64,000 nt of DNA, from contig NZ_CP157794.1 in the NCBI RefSeq assembly GCF_040111675.1, forward strand, positions 62,001-126,000. The letters run 5' to 3'. Made by a program: the position numbers and the translations under genes. Shown piece by piece: positions 41,604-51,486 of the stretch (its first letter is position 1; each line of letters opens with the position of its first letter). This DNA is from Salinarimonas sp. (GTDB lineage Bacteria > Pseudomonadota > Alphaproteobacteria > Rhizobiales > Beijerinckiaceae). The notes below the pieces were generated by a model, which saw only the letters and a program-made list of their open reading frames with translations, was not told where the DNA came from and did not search any database.

Positions 41604-42488
41604 TCACTCCACGTTCTGCACCTGCTCGCGCAGCTGGTCGACGACGTGCTTGAGCGCGAGCCCGATCTGCGAGAGGGTCACGTCGTTCGCCTTGGCGCAC
41701 AGGGTGTTGGCCTCGCGGCCGAATTCCTGGGCGAGGAAATCGAGGCGCCGGCCCACGGCGCCGCCCTCGGCGAGGAGCGCCCGCGCCTGGGCGACGTGGG
41801 CGGAGAGCCGGTCGAGCTCCTCGCGGATGTCGGCGCGGGTGGCGAGCAGCGCCGCCTCCTGATGGAGCCGCGCGGGGTCGAGGCCGCCGCCGGTCTCGCC
41901 GAGCGCCGCGACCTGCGCCGCGAGCCGGGCGCGAATCGCCTCCGGGCTGCGGCCGGGATGAGCCTCCGCCTGCGCCACGAGATCGGCGATGGTCGCGAGA
42001 TGCCCCTCGATCACGCTCTCCAGCGCCGCGCCCTCCTCGCGTCGCGCGGCGAGGAGCGCCTCCGCGAGCCGCGGCAGCGCGGCGCGCAGGTCGGCATCGA
42101 GCGCGGCGGGATCCGCGTCGCGCTCGCCTTCGTCGAGCTCGACCACGCCGCGCACGGCGAGGAGCCCGTCGAGGGAGGCGGGGGCGATCCCGTCGGGCAC
42201 GCGGACCTCGGCGAGGGCGTCGAGCAGGCCCTGCAGCACCTCGCGATTGACGCGCACCTTCGGGGCGCCCGCCGCGCGCTGGAGCGTCAGCGACAGCTGC
42301 ACCTGCCCGCGGGCGAGCGCCTTCGACAGGATCCGGCGCGCCTCCTCGCCGACGGCGTCGAAGCCCGGCGGCGTGCGCAGGCGCACGTCGAGCCCGCGGC
42401 CATTGACCGATTTCGCCTCGAGCGCCCAGGAGACGGCGCCCGTCGCGCCCGCCTCGCGGGCGAATCCCGTCATGCTCGCAACGCCCAC
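41604..42488 (-). CDS. YicC-family endoribonuclease-like protein
   Basis: Predicted 294 residues from a GTG with GGGGAGG upstream; an internal ATG at 42473 (starting MTGFAREA) is an alternative. The N-terminal SMTGFAR and SVNGRGLDVRLR motifs and the C-terminal FLAQEFGREANTLCAKAND identify the YicC family. E. coli YicC is reported as an RNase that degrades certain small RNAs. It is linked to gmk immediately downstream, as in many proteobacteria. Confidence 0.9.
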   Translation of the reverse strand: MGVASMTGFAREAGATGAVSWALEAKSVNGRGLDVRLRTPPGFDAVGEEARRILSKALARGQVQLSLTLQRAAGAPKVRVNREVLQGLLDALAEVRVPDGIAPASLDGLLAVRGVVELDEGERDADPAALDADLRAALPRLAEALLAARREEGAALESVIEGHLATIADLVAQAEAHPGRSPEAIRARLAAQVAALGETGGGLDPARLHQEAALLATRADIREELDRLSAHVAQARALLAEGGAVGRRLDFLAQEFGREANTLCAKANDVTLSQIGLALKHVVDQLREQVQNVE

Positions 42489-42581
42489 GCGCCTCGGCCT
42501 CCCCGATCCCGAAAGTGCGCGGGACCATAGGCGCGCCGGCGCGCGCTCACAAGCGGCAAGAGCGCCGCGCGCCCACGCGGC

Positions 42582-44282
42582 TCACGCGGTCTCGCCGCCG
42601 GCCTCGGCGACGTCCGCTCGCTTCCCCGGCACGGCGGGGACGAACAGCACGGTGAATCGCGTCCAGCCGTCCCGCGAGTCGCAGGCGAGCCGCCCGCCGG
42701 CCTGCTCGGCCATGGTGGCCACCATGCGCAGCCCGAAGCCGGAGCTGCGGCTCGGATCGAAGCCCTCCGGCAGCGGCGGGCCCTGGTTGCCGACGGCGAG
42801 ACGCCAGCCGGCCTCTTCCGGCGCGAGCTCGACCACCACGTCGCGCGCGCCGCCGTATTTCACGGCGTTGGTGAGGAGCTCGTTCGCCGCGAGCGCGAGC
42901 GGCATCGCGCGATCGGCGGTGAGCACGAGCGGCATCGAACGCACCTCGATCCGGGCGCCCTCGCGCATCAGCCCGTCTTGCATGCTGGCGCAGAGCTCGT
43001 CGAGGAGCTGCGCGAAATCGACCGCGGCTCCGGCGTGGTCGGAACGGTGCAGGTTGCGGTAGGCGGCGGCCATCGCCTTCACGCGGCCGGCCGCCTCGTC
43101 CAGCTCGCGGCGGGCCGCGTCGTCGCCGACGCTGCGCTTCTGCAGCGTGAGCAGGGAGCCGAGAACCTGGAGGTTGTTCATCGTCCGGTGCGCGAGCTCG
43201 CGCAGCAGCATCTCCTTGCGGTCGAGCGTGCCCTCGAGGTCGTTCGCGAGCGCATCGAAGGCGTGGCCGAGCTCGGCGATCTCGCCGGCGCCCGAGAGGT
43301 CCGCGCGGGCTGAGAGATCCCCGCCCCGCCAACGCTCCGTCGCGGCGAGGAGCTGGCCCACGGGCCGGCGGACCGTCCGGCTCGCGACCAGCCAGGCGGC
43401 GAGCGCCGCGGCCGCACCGGCGCCGAGCGTCAGCAGCACGCCCTGGAGGTTCGCCCGGTCGAGGATGGCGTAGGCCTCCGTCCGGCTCACGCCGACGCCG
43501 ACGTAGAAGCCTCCGGGGTTGGCGGCGGGCGGCACGTAGCCGATCACGCGCGGCACGCCGTCCACCGTGGCGGCGATCTCGACGCCTCCGGCGCCCGGAT
43601 CGTCGAGAAGCGCGAGCAGCTCCGGCGTCATGCGCCGGCCGAGATAGGCCTGGTTGTCGGGATGGCGCACCAGCACCACGCCGTCGCGATCGGCGACGAG
43701 GATGGCCTGGCCGTCGGTCCAGATCGGCCGCTGCAGCCGCGCGGCGAGGGCGCGCAGGTCGACCGCGGTGATCACGACGCCGGCGAAGCCGCCCGTCGCG
43801 GTCTCGACGGGCGTCGCGAAGTGCACCACCGGCGCGTCCGTCGAGCGGCCGATGGCGTAGCCGTCGACGCTGAAGGCCCGCTCGGCGCGCGCCCGCCGGA
43901 AGTAGCGGCGATCCGCGACGTTGAAGATGCGCACGTCCTCCGGCCGGTGCACGCCGTCGCACCAGATGTCGCCCTTCGCATCGGCGACGAGGACGTTGTT
44001 CATCAGCGCCTGCCCGTCCACGATGCGTTGCAGGGTCTCGCTGCAGCCCTCGGCGTCGCCGCCGCGGATCTGCGGCGTGCCGGCGAGCACGGCCTGGACC
44101 TGGCGGATGCCGTCGACGAGCTGCGACAGGTCTCCGGCCAGGAAACGGGCCTGCTGCAGCGCCTCCGCGCGCACGTCGGCCTCCATCTCCCGATAGAGGT
44201 CCTTCTGTCCGGCGAGGAGGGCGACGACGAGGGGCAGGACGGCGGCGAGGATCAGCACGGCGAGGCGTGCGGCGAGCGACAT
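42582..44282 (-). CDS. Membrane sensor histidine kinase, HisKA_2/HWE-like
   Basis: Predicted 566 residues. An N-terminal membrane segment (about 5-25) is followed by a periplasmic dCache-like sensor region (about 30-270) and a second membrane segment (about 280-300). A HAMP domain follows, then a HisKA_2 dimerisation helix with the phospho-acceptor His in RELAHRTMNNLQ (near 375) and a HATPase domain with ALAANELLTNAVKYGG and GFGLRM. This class often works with response regulators in general-stress or chemosensory circuits. No response regulator is adjacent, so it is an orphan. It is divergent from the 2'-5' RNA ligase-like gene. Confidence 0.88.
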   Translation of the reverse strand: MSLAARLAVLILAAVLPLVVALLAGQKDLYREMEADVRAEALQQARFLAGDLSQLVDGIRQVQAVLAGTPQIRGGDAEGCSETLQRIVDGQALMNNVLVADAKGDIWCDGVHRPEDVRIFNVADRRYFRRARAERAFSVDGYAIGRSTDAPVVHFATPVETATGGFAGVVITAVDLRALAARLQRPIWTDGQAILVADRDGVVLVRHPDNQAYLGRRMTPELLALLDDPGAGGVEIAATVDGVPRVIGYVPPAANPGGFYVGVGVSRTEAYAILDRANLQGVLLTLGAGAAAALAAWLVASRTVRRPVGQLLAATERWRGGDLSARADLSGAGEIAELGHAFDALANDLEGTLDRKEMLLRELAHRTMNNLQVLGSLLTLQKRSVGDDAARRELDEAAGRVKAMAAAYRNLHRSDHAGAAVDFAQLLDELCASMQDGLMREGARIEVRSMPLVLTADRAMPLALAANELLTNAVKYGGARDVVVELAPEEAGWRLAVGNQGPPLPEGFDPSRSSGFGLRMVATMAEQAGGRLACDSRDGWTRFTVLFVPAVPGKRADVAEAGGETA

Positions 44283-44439
44283 GGCGCGGCTTTCGGCGGA
44301 CGCGGCGGCGGTCCGCGACGACGATCGGGCCTCGTGGACGCGACCGTCGCCAAGCGTCGAAGCATACGCCGAGAAGGCGCGCGCGTAAAACCGGGGTCGA
44401 CGGCGCGCCGTCGGCGGGTCCGCGCCCTACCTCCCCCTC

Positions 44440-44949
44440 ATGGACCCCTTGATCGTCACCCTCGCCCTCGACGAGGCCGCCTTCGCGGTCTTCGACGCCG
44501 CGCGGCGCGCGCATTTCCCGCCCGAGCGGAACCTGATCCCGGCGCACCTCACCCTCTTCCACAAGCTGCCGGGCGCGGAGGAGGAGGCGATCGCGGCGGG
44601 GCTGGCGGAGGCGGCGGCGGCGCGCGGGCCGCTGCCGATGACCTGCGCGGGCCTGCGCTTTCTCGGGCGCGGCGTGGCCTATCGGCTGGAGGGCGAGGGC
44701 GTCGTCGCCCTGCGCCGGGCGCTGGCGCGGCGCTTCGCGCCCTCTCTCGGCCCGCAGGACGCGCAGGCGATCGCGCCGCACGTGACGATCCAGAACAAGG
44801 TCGATCCGCGCGCGGCGAAGGCGCTGCTCGCCAGGCTCCAGGCGGGCTTCGCGCCCTTCCCCGTCACCGGGGAGGGGCTGCTGCTGTGGCGCTATCGCGG
44901 CGGCCCGTGGGAGCCGGCCGGGCGCTTTCCCTTCGCGGGCGGCGCGTGA
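44440..44949 (+). CDS. 2'-5' RNA ligase/phosphoesterase superfamily protein
   Basis: Predicted 169 residues. Two HxT motifs, HLTLFH and HVTIQN, mark the 2H phosphoesterase fold used by 2'-5' RNA ligases and cyclic phosphodiesterases. The size fits the bacterial small-protein branch. Its natural substrate is unknown; it probably acts on RNA 2',3'-cyclic phosphates or related nucleotides in the cytoplasm. It is convergent with pckA, with 10 bp between stops. Confidence 0.83.
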   Translation: MDPLIVTLALDEAAFAVFDAARRAHFPPERNLIPAHLTLFHKLPGAEEEAIAAGLAEAAAARGPLPMTCAGLRFLGRGVAYRLEGEGVVALRRALARRFAPSLGPQDAQAIAPHVTIQNKVDPRAAKALLARLQAGFAPFPVTGEGLLLWRYRGGPWEPAGRFPFAGGA

Positions 44950-44959
44950 GCCGCCCGCT

Positions 44960-46570
44960 TCAGGCCGCGATCGACATGGACGGCGCGGCGGCGCGCACGT
45001 CGTCGTCGACGTCCGCCTCGAAGCGCTTGAAGTTCTCCTCGAACATGCCGATCAGCTTCTTCGCCGTCTGCGCGAACAGCGCCTTGTTCTGCCAGGTCTT
45101 GACCGGATAGAGGATGTGCGGCTCGATGCCCGGCACCGAGGTGGGCACGGCGAAGCCGAAATAGGGGTCCTGCCGGAAATCCGCCTTCGCCAGCGACCCG
45201 TCGAGCGCCGCCGAGAGGAGGCGCCGCGTGACGCGGATCGGCATGCGCCGTCCGACCCCGTGCATGCCCCCGGTCCAGCCGGTGTTGACGAGCCAGCAGT
45301 CGACGTGGTGACGCGCGATCAATTCGCGCAGCATGTTCCCGTAGACCGACGGCGGGCGCGGCATGAAGGGCGCGCCGAAGCAGGTGGAGAACGTCGCCTG
45401 CGGCTCCGTCACGCCCTTCTCGGTGCCCGCGACCTTCGCCGTGTAGCCGGACAGGAAGTGGTACATCGCCTCGGCGCTCGTCAGCTTGGCGATCGGCGGC
45501 AAGACGCCGAAGGCGTCGCAGGTGAGCATGACGATGTTCTTGGGCTGGCCCGCCCGCCCGCTCTCGGAGGCGCCCGGGATGAAGTCCAGCGGGTAGGCGC
45601 AGCGCGTGTTCTCGGTCTTGGACGCGTCGTCGAAATCCGGCTCGCGGGTGTGGGGGTCGAGGACGACGTTCTCCAGCACCGTGCCGAAGCGCCGGGTGGT
45701 GGCGTAGATCTCGGGCTCGGCGTCGGCGGAGAGGCGGATGGTCTTGGCGTAGCAGCCGCCCTCGAAGTTGAACACGCCCTGCGGCCCCCAGCCGTGCTCG
45801 TCGTCGCCGATCAGCGGGCGGCCGGGATCGTTGGAGAGCGTGGTCTTGCCGGTGCCGGAGAGGCCGAAGAACAGGGCCACGTCCTTCGGCTCGGACATGT
45901 TGGCCGAGCAGTGCATCGGCATGACGCCCTTCTCGGGCAGGACGAAGTTCAGGTAGGTGAAGACCGACTTCTTCATCTCGCCCGCATAGGACGTGCCGCC
46001 GATCAGCACGATCTTGCGGGTGAGGTCCATGGCGATGACCGTCTCGGAACGGCAGCCGTGGCGGGCGGGGTCGGCCTTGAACGAGGGCAGGTCGATGATG
46101 GTGAGCTCGGGCACGAACGAACGCACCGTGTCGATCTCGGGCCGGCGCAGCAGGTTCCTGATGAACAGCGAGTGCCAGGCGTATTCCGTGTAGACGCGGG
46201 TGCGCACGCGGTAGGCCGGATCGGCGCCGCCGAACAGGTCCTGCGCGAAGAGCTCCTTGCCCTCGGCGTGGGCCCGGAAGTCCTCGAGCAGCGCGTCGAA
46301 CTGCTCGGGCGTGATGGCGCCGTTCGCGTCCCACCACACCGTGCTCTCGGTCGTCGCGTCGCGCACCAGGAACTTGTCCTTCGGCGAGCGGCCCGTATGC
46401 ACTCCCGTCTCGGCGACGAGCGACCCGCCGGCCGCGAGCTGCGCCTCGCCGCGCGCGATGGACCGCTCGTAGAGCGCGGGCGCCTCGAGGTTCCAGTACA
46501 CGCGCGCGAGCTTGCGCAGGCCGAACGTGTCCGCGCCCTGAGCGCTGTTGTAGACGCCGAGATTCTCCAC
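44960..46570 (-). CDS. pckA: Phosphoenolpyruvate carboxykinase (ATP)
   Basis: Predicted 536 residues. The kinase-type P-loop [16 protein letters not shown], the metal-binding GDDEHGW and the arginine-rich [11 protein letters not shown] are all typical of the ATP-dependent enzyme. It converts oxaloacetate to phosphoenolpyruvate, the entry to gluconeogenesis from organic and amino acids. The start is GTG at 46570 with a strong AGGAGG ribosome site. A near-perfect inverted repeat about 95-125 bp upstream could be an operator. Two small genes read divergently on the other side, then chvI/chvG; pckA near this two-component system is usual in the order. Confidence 0.96.
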   Translation of the reverse strand: MENLGVYNSAQGADTFGLRKLARVYWNLEAPALYERSIARGEAQLAAGGSLVAETGVHTGRSPKDKFLVRDATTESTVWWDANGAITPEQFDALLEDFRAHAEGKELFAQDLFGGADPAYRVRTRVYTEYAWHSLFIRNLLRRPEIDTVRSFVPELTIIDLPSFKADPARHGCRSETVIAMDLTRKIVLIGGTSYAGEMKKSVFTYLNFVLPEKGVMPMHCSANMSEPKDVALFFGLSGTGKTTLSNDPGRPLIGDDEHGWGPQGVFNFEGGCYAKTIRLSADAEPEIYATTRRFGTVLENVVLDPHTREPDFDDASKTENTRCAYPLDFIPGASESGRAGQPKNIVMLTCDAFGVLPPIAKLTSAEAMYHFLSGYTAKVAGTEKGVTEPQATFSTCFGAPFMPRPPSVYGNMLRELIARHHVDCWLVNTGWTGGMHGVGRRMPIRVTRRLLSAALDGSLAKADFRQDPYFGFAVPTSVPGIEPHILYPVKTWQNKALFAQTAKKLIGMFEENFKRFEADVDDDVRAAAPSMSIAA

Positions 46571-46663
46571 GGGTTTCGCCCTCCTTCTCGTGAGCTTGCC
46601 TCATCGTGACCCTGCGCCCGCCGCCGAGGCGTCGCGAGCGGACGGTCAACGCCCCCGTTCTGC

Positions 46664-46696
46664 GTGCGGATGCATGATTTTTTGCGCATTCCGCAC
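46664..46696. promoter_or_regulatory. Inverted repeat upstream of pckA, candidate operator
   Basis: GTGCGGATGC (46664-46673) and GCATTCCGCAC (46686-46696) are complementary except for one bulged base, separated by an AT-rich 12-bp core. It lies in the 210-bp gap upstream of pckA. In rhizobia pckA is controlled by a LacI-type repressor (PckR); whether this is such a site cannot be told. Confidence 0.4.
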
Positions 46697-46780
46697 GTGG
46701 AACAAGGGTTTAGAGGGTCGGGAGCGACGCTGCAACAGCAGGGGAAGCGCGACTTTGGGCGGGGGGCGCGAAGACGTGGA

Positions 46781-47296
46781 TCAGAAAGACCGCACCATCC
46801 TGACCGAAGGGAACCCGCCGGGCCCGATCGGCGCGACCACCCGCTCCACCGCCGCAAACCCCATGCGCGCGTAGAACGCCTCCGCCTGGAGCGTCGAGAG
46901 GCACTCCATCCGGCTCTTGCCGCGGGCGCGGGCTTCCGCGAGCGCCGTCTCGACGATGAGGCGCGCCGCGCCGCGGCGCAGAAGGTCGGGATGCGTGGCG
47001 ACGTGGCGGATGTGGCCCGTGTCCGGCGGGCTCTCGGCGCCGCCGGGGGCCTCGGCCGTCCAGCCGCCGCAGGCGACGATCCGGCCGGTCTCGTCCTGCG
47101 CGACACGATAGGTCCCGCAGGCGAGGAGCGCGGGGTTGGCGCGGATCATCAGCGGCAGCGCCGCCTCGAGCACGGCGGGAGCGTACCAGCCCTGGAACAG
47201 CGTTCCGTAGGAGGCGGCGAGCACGGCGGAGACGGCGTCGGCATCCGCCGGCGTGGCCGGGCGGATGCGCAGGGGCGGGGCGGCCGGCGCATTCAC
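46781..47296 (-). CDS. GNAT-family N-acetyltransferase
   Basis: Predicted 171 residues from a GTG whose first bases overlap the stop of the upstream gene (GTGA). It has the GNAT core: RIRPATPADADAV at the start, then HIRHVATHPDLLRRGAARLIVE, which includes the acetyl-CoA-binding RRGAA loop, and FYARMGF near the end. It transfers an acetyl group to an unknown amine. It is translationally coupled to the HugZ-like gene. A role linked to that protein is not evident. Confidence 0.85.
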   Translation of the reverse strand: MNAPAAPPLRIRPATPADADAVSAVLAASYGTLFQGWYAPAVLEAALPLMIRANPALLACGTYRVAQDETGRIVACGGWTAEAPGGAESPPDTGHIRHVATHPDLLRRGAARLIVETALAEARARGKSRMECLSTLQAEAFYARMGFAAVERVVAPIGPGGFPSVRMVRSF

Positions 47297-48087
47297 ACGT
47301 CCATCTCCCGCGCCCGATCGGCCATCTCCTTCAGCGCCTTGCGCAGCCGCCCGCCCTCGGCGACGCGCTCGGGGAAGGGCACGCGCGCCGTCAGGTCGCC
47401 GGCGGCGAGGTCGATGCCGTCGGGGTCGATCCCGGTGGCGCGCCAGTCCGCCTCCGGCGCCTTGGCGAGGCGGGTGGCGTAGAGGGCGAGCGCGTCGCTG
47501 TGATCCTCGTTCATGTGGGCCACCGCGCCCTCCTCGAGCGCGAGCAGGCTCTCGGCGTCGTCGATGCGGGTGAGGAGGTCGCCCGCGCCGACCGCCATGG
47601 CCCGGGCGAAGCCGCCGTTGAGATGCGCGCCCTCGACGTCCATGCGGAAGATCGCGAAATCGCCGAAGCCCGCATAGAGCTGCGCCTTCGGATGGCGGGC
47701 GAGGAAGCGGGCGCGGGCGCGCGGATCGTCCGTGCGGGCGATCCGGCCGAGGACGGTGAGGCGGGGATGGGCGAGGGGGTCGCCCTTGCCGCGCTCGGCG
47801 AGGAGCACGCTCGCGCGCTCGTCGCGCTCGAGGTTCGCCGTGTGGCCGGACAGGCGCGACATCAGGAAGAGCGGCGCGCCGTCGACGTCGGTCGCCACGG
47901 TGACGAGGGTGGCGAAGGGAAAGCCGCTCTCGCGGTCGAGCGTCGCCAGCGCGCCGGAACGGATCGCGCGCAAAAGCGTCTTCGCCACCGTGAGCCCGTC
48001 GTAGGACGGGTCCGGCCCCACCCGCTCGAGGATGGCGCGCGCCTCCTCGGAGACCCCGCTCTCGCCCAGATTCTTTTCGCCGGCCAT
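47293..48087 (-). CDS. HugZ-like pyridoxamine 5'-phosphate oxidase-fold protein
   Basis: Predicted 264 residues: an N-terminal split-barrel flavin/haem-binding domain (about 30-175, with ATLVTVATDVDGAPLFLMSR) and a C-terminal DUF2470-like helical domain (about 180-260, with VAHMNEDHSDAL). HugZ relatives bind haem and are proposed to degrade it for iron use; others are general flavin-binding proteins. The GTGA overlap with the GNAT gene shows co-translation. It is divergent from chvI, with 198 bp between, which should carry promoters for both. Confidence 0.85.
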   Translation of the reverse strand: MAGEKNLGESGVSEEARAILERVGPDPSYDGLTVAKTLLRAIRSGALATLDRESGFPFATLVTVATDVDGAPLFLMSRLSGHTANLERDERASVLLAERGKGDPLAHPRLTVLGRIARTDDPRARARFLARHPKAQLYAGFGDFAIFRMDVEGAHLNGGFARAMAVGAGDLLTRIDDAESLLALEEGAVAHMNEDHSDALALYATRLAKAPEADWRATGIDPDGIDLAAGDLTARVPFPERVAEGGRLRKALKEMADRAREMDV

Positions 48088-48285
48088 CGACTCCGTCCCT
48101 CTTTCGAACCCGCCCCGCTTTGCCCACATGCGGTGATCCGTGGTAAACCGCCATAAATTCGGCCGATTTGCACATTGTGGCGAGAGGGGCGGATCGGTTC
48201 GCCGCACCCTCTCGGAAGCGTCGCGGGACGATACGCGCCCCGCGCCGTCCGGCGCAGCGCCGGCCGACAGACATCGGGAGCTTCG

Positions 48286-48984
48286 ATGCCCACCATCGCC
48301 CTCGTCGACGACGATCGCAACATCCTCACCTCGGTGTCCATCGCGCTCGAGGCGGAAGGCTATCGCATCCAGACCTACACCGACGGCGCCTCCGCCCTCG
48401 ACGGCCTGCGGCAGACCCCGCCCGACCTCGCGATCTTCGACATCAAGATGCCGCGCATGGACGGCATGGAGCTGCTGCGCCGGCTGCGGCAGAAGTCCGA
48501 CCTGCCGGTGATCTTCCTGACCTCGAAGGACGAGGAGATCGACGAGCTGTTCGGCCTGAAGATGGGCGCGGACGACTTCATCCGGAAGCCGTTCTCGCAG
48601 CGCCTCCTCGTCGAGCGCGTCAAGGCGGTGCTGCGCCGCTTCGCGCCCAAGGACGTCACGGTCGCGCGCGAGCCGGACACGAAGGCGCTGGAGCGCGGCC
48701 AGCTGGTGATGGACCCGGAGCGCCACACCTGCACCTGGAAGGGCGAGCCGGTGACGCTGACGGTCACCGAGTTCCTGATCCTGCAGTCGCTCGCCCAGCG
48801 CCCCGGCGTGGTGAAGAGCCGCAACGCCCTGATGGACGCCGCCTACGACGACCAGGTCTATGTCGACGACCGCACCATCGACAGCCACATCAAGCGCCTG
48901 CGCAAGAAGTTCAAGGCGGTGGACACGTCCTTCGACATGATCGAGACGCTCTACGGCGTGGGCTATCGCTTCAAGGAAACCTGA
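48286..48984 (+). CDS. chvI: Response regulator ChvI (OmpR family)
   Basis: Predicted 232 residues. The receiver domain (about 1-120) has the acidic pocket DDD, the phospho-acceptor Asp in [11 protein letters not shown] and Lys in IRKPFS. The winged-helix domain (about 140-230) has [14 protein letters not shown]. The sequence and its position beside chvG, hprK and PTS genes identify ChvI of the ChvG-ChvI (ExoS-ChvI) system, which controls envelope, acid and host-association genes in rhizobia and relatives. The ATG at 48286 has GGGAG upstream. Confidence 0.93.
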   Translation: MPTIALVDDDRNILTSVSIALEAEGYRIQTYTDGASALDGLRQTPPDLAIFDIKMPRMDGMELLRRLRQKSDLPVIFLTSKDEEIDELFGLKMGADDFIRKPFSQRLLVERVKAVLRRFAPKDVTVAREPDTKALERGQLVMDPERHTCTWKGEPVTLTVTEFLILQSLAQRPGVVKSRNALMDAAYDDQVYVDDRTIDSHIKRLRKKFKAVDTSFDMIETLYGVGYRFKET

Positions 48985-49019
48985 GCGGATTCGGAAAACC
49001 CGAGAGAACGGGGTCGCGC

Positions 49020-50912
49020 GTGGATGCAGGCCGGCACGGGCACGACGAGGACCACGTCCGGCGCGACGGCGCGGCGGGCGAGCTCTCGGCCGGCCCGCTT
49101 CCGGCGGAGCTCCCGCGCGGGGAGACCGGGTTCGCCAGCCGGCGGGCGCGCAGGGGTCTCGTCCTGAAGCTGCGCGCCACCTGGCGCCGGGCGACGAGCC
49201 GGGCCTCGTCGAGCCTCGTGCGCCGCATCGTGGTGCTCAACCTCGCGGGGCTCGTCGCGCTCTTCTTCGGCTTCCTCTACCTCAACCAGTTTCGCGAGGG
49301 GCTGATCGAGGCCCGCGTCCAGAGCCTGCTGACCCAGGGCGAGATCATCGCCGGCGCCATCGCCGCCTCCGCCACCGTCGATTCCGACACGATCCTGATC
49401 GACCCGGACCGGCTCCTGCAGATGCAGACCGGCGAGAGCTCCGTCCTCACCGACGAATTGTTCTCGCCGCTCGAGTTCTCGATCAACCCGGAGCAGGTCG
49501 CCCCCCTCCTGCGCCGACTCGTGACGCCGACGCGCACCCGCGCGCGCGTCTACGACCGCGAGGCGATCCTGCTGCTCGACACCCGCGCTCTCTACTCGCG
49601 CGGCGACATCCTGCGCCTCGACCTCCCGCCGATCCAGACCGAGCCGCCATCCGCGCTGGAGCGCGCCTGGATCGCCGTGCGCGACGTCTTCGCGCCGCGC
49701 GCCGCGCCCTCGCTCGAGACCATCGGTCCGACGGACGGACGGACCTTCCCGGAGGTGCGCCAGGCGCTTTCCGGCGAACGCTCCTCGGTCGTGCGGCTCA
49801 ACCCCGCCGGCGAGACCATCGTCTCCGTGGCGGTGCCGATCCAGCGCCAGCGCGCCGTGCGCGGCGTCCTGCTGCTCTCGACGCAGGGCGGCGACATCGA
49901 CGCCATCATCGCCTCCGAGCGCTTCGCGCTGCTCCAGGTGTTCATGGTGGCGGCGGCGGTGATGATCGTGCTCTCGCTGCTCCTCGCCAACGCCATCGCC
50001 GGGCCGGTCTCGCGCCTCGCCGAGGCGGCCGAGCGGGTGCGCCGGGGCATCAAGTCGCGTCAGGAGATCCCGGACTTCACCGGCCGCGCCGACGAGATCG
50101 GCCATCTCTCCGGCGCGCTGCGCGAGATGACGGAGGCGCTCTACGACCGGATCGAGGCGATCGAGAGCTTCGCCGCCGACGTCGCGCACGAGCTGAAGAA
50201 CCCGCTCACCTCGCTGCGCAGCGCGGTGGAGACGCTGCCGCTCGCGCGGTCCGACGACTCGCGCGCGCGGCTCCTCGACATCATCCAGCACGACGTGCGC
50301 CGGCTGGATCGCCTGATCTCCGACATTTCGGACGCCTCCCGCCTCGACGCCGAGCTCGCCCGCTCGGAGGCGGAGCCCGTCGACATGGCGAGGCTCCTCG
50401 GCGCGGTGGTCTCGATCTCGAACGACGTGCGCCGTCCCGAGGACGCGCCGATCGCGCTCGAGATCCGCCGGCCGCATCCGCGCAAGGGCGGGGCCCAAGG
50501 CGGCGCGAACGGCGAGGGGCGCGGCTTCGTCGTGCTCGGCAACGACGGCCGCCTCGGACAGGTCGTGCGCAACCTCCTCGACAACGCCCGCTCCTTCTCC
50601 CCGCCCGGGGGCACGGTGCGGGTCGCGCTGGAACGCGAGGGCGAGGTCGTGCGCATGACGGTGGAGGACGAGGGGCCGGGCATCCCCGATCACGCGCTGG
50701 AGCGCATCTTCGAGCGCTTCTACACCGACCGGCCCGAGCAGGGCTTCGGCCAGAACTCGGGCCTCGGCCTCTCGATCTCCCGCCAGATCGTCGCGGCCCA
50801 TCGCGGCACGATCCGCGCCGAGAACCGCCTGGGCGCCGCCGGGCCCGACGGCGAGCCCCGCCGCCTCGGCGCCCGCTTCGTGGTGACGCTCCCCGCCCGG
50901 GAGCGCGGGTGA
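49020..50912 (+). CDS. chvG: Sensor histidine kinase ChvG
   Basis: Predicted 630 residues from a GTG at 49020; the start is tentative, since other in-frame starts are scarce. After a charged cytoplasmic head come a membrane segment (IVVLNLAGLVALFFGFLYL), a large periplasmic domain (about 100-300), a second membrane segment (VAAAVMIVLSLLLANAIAG), HAMP, the H-box FAADVAHELKNPLTSLRSA and a HATPase domain with NLLDNARSFSPPGG and GLGLSISRQI. It phosphorylates ChvI, encoded 35 bp upstream. In related species its periplasmic domain is held in check by ExoR; no exoR is in the window. Confidence 0.92.
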   Translation: MDAGRHGHDEDHVRRDGAAGELSAGPLPAELPRGETGFASRRARRGLVLKLRATWRRATSRASSSLVRRIVVLNLAGLVALFFGFLYLNQFREGLIEARVQSLLTQGEIIAGAIAASATVDSDTILIDPDRLLQMQTGESSVLTDELFSPLEFSINPEQVAPLLRRLVTPTRTRARVYDREAILLLDTRALYSRGDILRLDLPPIQTEPPSALERAWIAVRDVFAPRAAPSLETIGPTDGRTFPEVRQALSGERSSVVRLNPAGETIVSVAVPIQRQRAVRGVLLLSTQGGDIDAIIASERFALLQVFMVAAAVMIVLSLLLANAIAGPVSRLAEAAERVRRGIKSRQEIPDFTGRADEIGHLSGALREMTEALYDRIEAIESFAADVAHELKNPLTSLRSAVETLPLARSDDSRARLLDIIQHDVRRLDRLISDISDASRLDAELARSEAEPVDMARLLGAVVSISNDVRRPEDAPIALEIRRPHPRKGGAQGGANGEGRGFVVLGNDGRLGQVVRNLLDNARSFSPPGGTVRVALEREGEVVRMTVEDEGPGIPDHALERIFERFYTDRPEQGFGQNSGLGLSISRQIVAAHRGTIRAENRLGAAGPDGEPRRLGARFVVTLPARERG

Positions 50913-51394
50913 TGGCGCCGGCGGCGCAGACGCCGGTCGCGAGCGAGGAGACGACGTTCCACGCCACCTGCGTCGTCGTCGGCGAGGCGGGGATCCTGAT
51001 CCGGGGACCGTCGGGCGCGGGGAAGTCGCGGCTCGCGCTCGAGATCCTGGACGCGGCGCGCCTGCGCGGGCTCCATGCCCGCCTCGTCGGCGACGACCGG
51101 GTGCGCGTGGCGCATCGGCACGGGCGTCTCGTCGCGAGGCCGCACCCCGTTCTGGCCGGGCGGATCGAGCGGCGCGGGCTCGGGATCCTGGCCGTGACGC
51201 ACCAGGAGGCGGCGGTCCTGCGCCTCGTGATCGACCGCGACGCGACGCCGCCGCCGCGCCTGCCCGATGCGGAGGCGCTTGACGCCACGATTCTCCGCGT
51301 CAGACTGCCGCGTCTCCTGTCGTTCGCCGACGACGGAATTGCGGCGATTGCGCTGGAGCGCCTTGGGGGATTATCTGTCACACTGGTGACGTGA
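50912..51394 (+). CDS. hprK: HPr kinase/phosphorylase, short alphaproteobacterial type
   Basis: Predicted 160 residues, which is only the C-terminal catalytic half of firmicute HprK (about 310 residues); this short form is normal in alphaproteobacteria. The Walker A GPSGAGKSRLAL (about 32-43) is followed by LVGDDRV, the HprK-specific acidic patch. It phosphorylates HPr on Ser and may remove the phosphate. The ATG overlaps the chvG stop (TGATG); a GTG three bases earlier is possible. With manX and ptsH downstream it forms the regulatory PTS that senses carbon and nitrogen state. Confidence 0.9.
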   Translation: MAPAAQTPVASEETTFHATCVVVGEAGILIRGPSGAGKSRLALEILDAARLRGLHARLVGDDRVRVAHRHGRLVARPHPVLAGRIERRGLGILAVTHQEAAVLRLVIDRDATPPPRLPDAEALDATILRVRLPRLLSFADDGIAAIALERLGGLSVTLVT

Positions 51395-51486
51395 ACGGCT
51401 GGCGGAATGGCGGGATGCCCTTGCGTTCGGCTTCGCAGTGCACAAAATAGCGGCTCCGCTCAGCCGAGCGACGGATGCAGGTCCAC

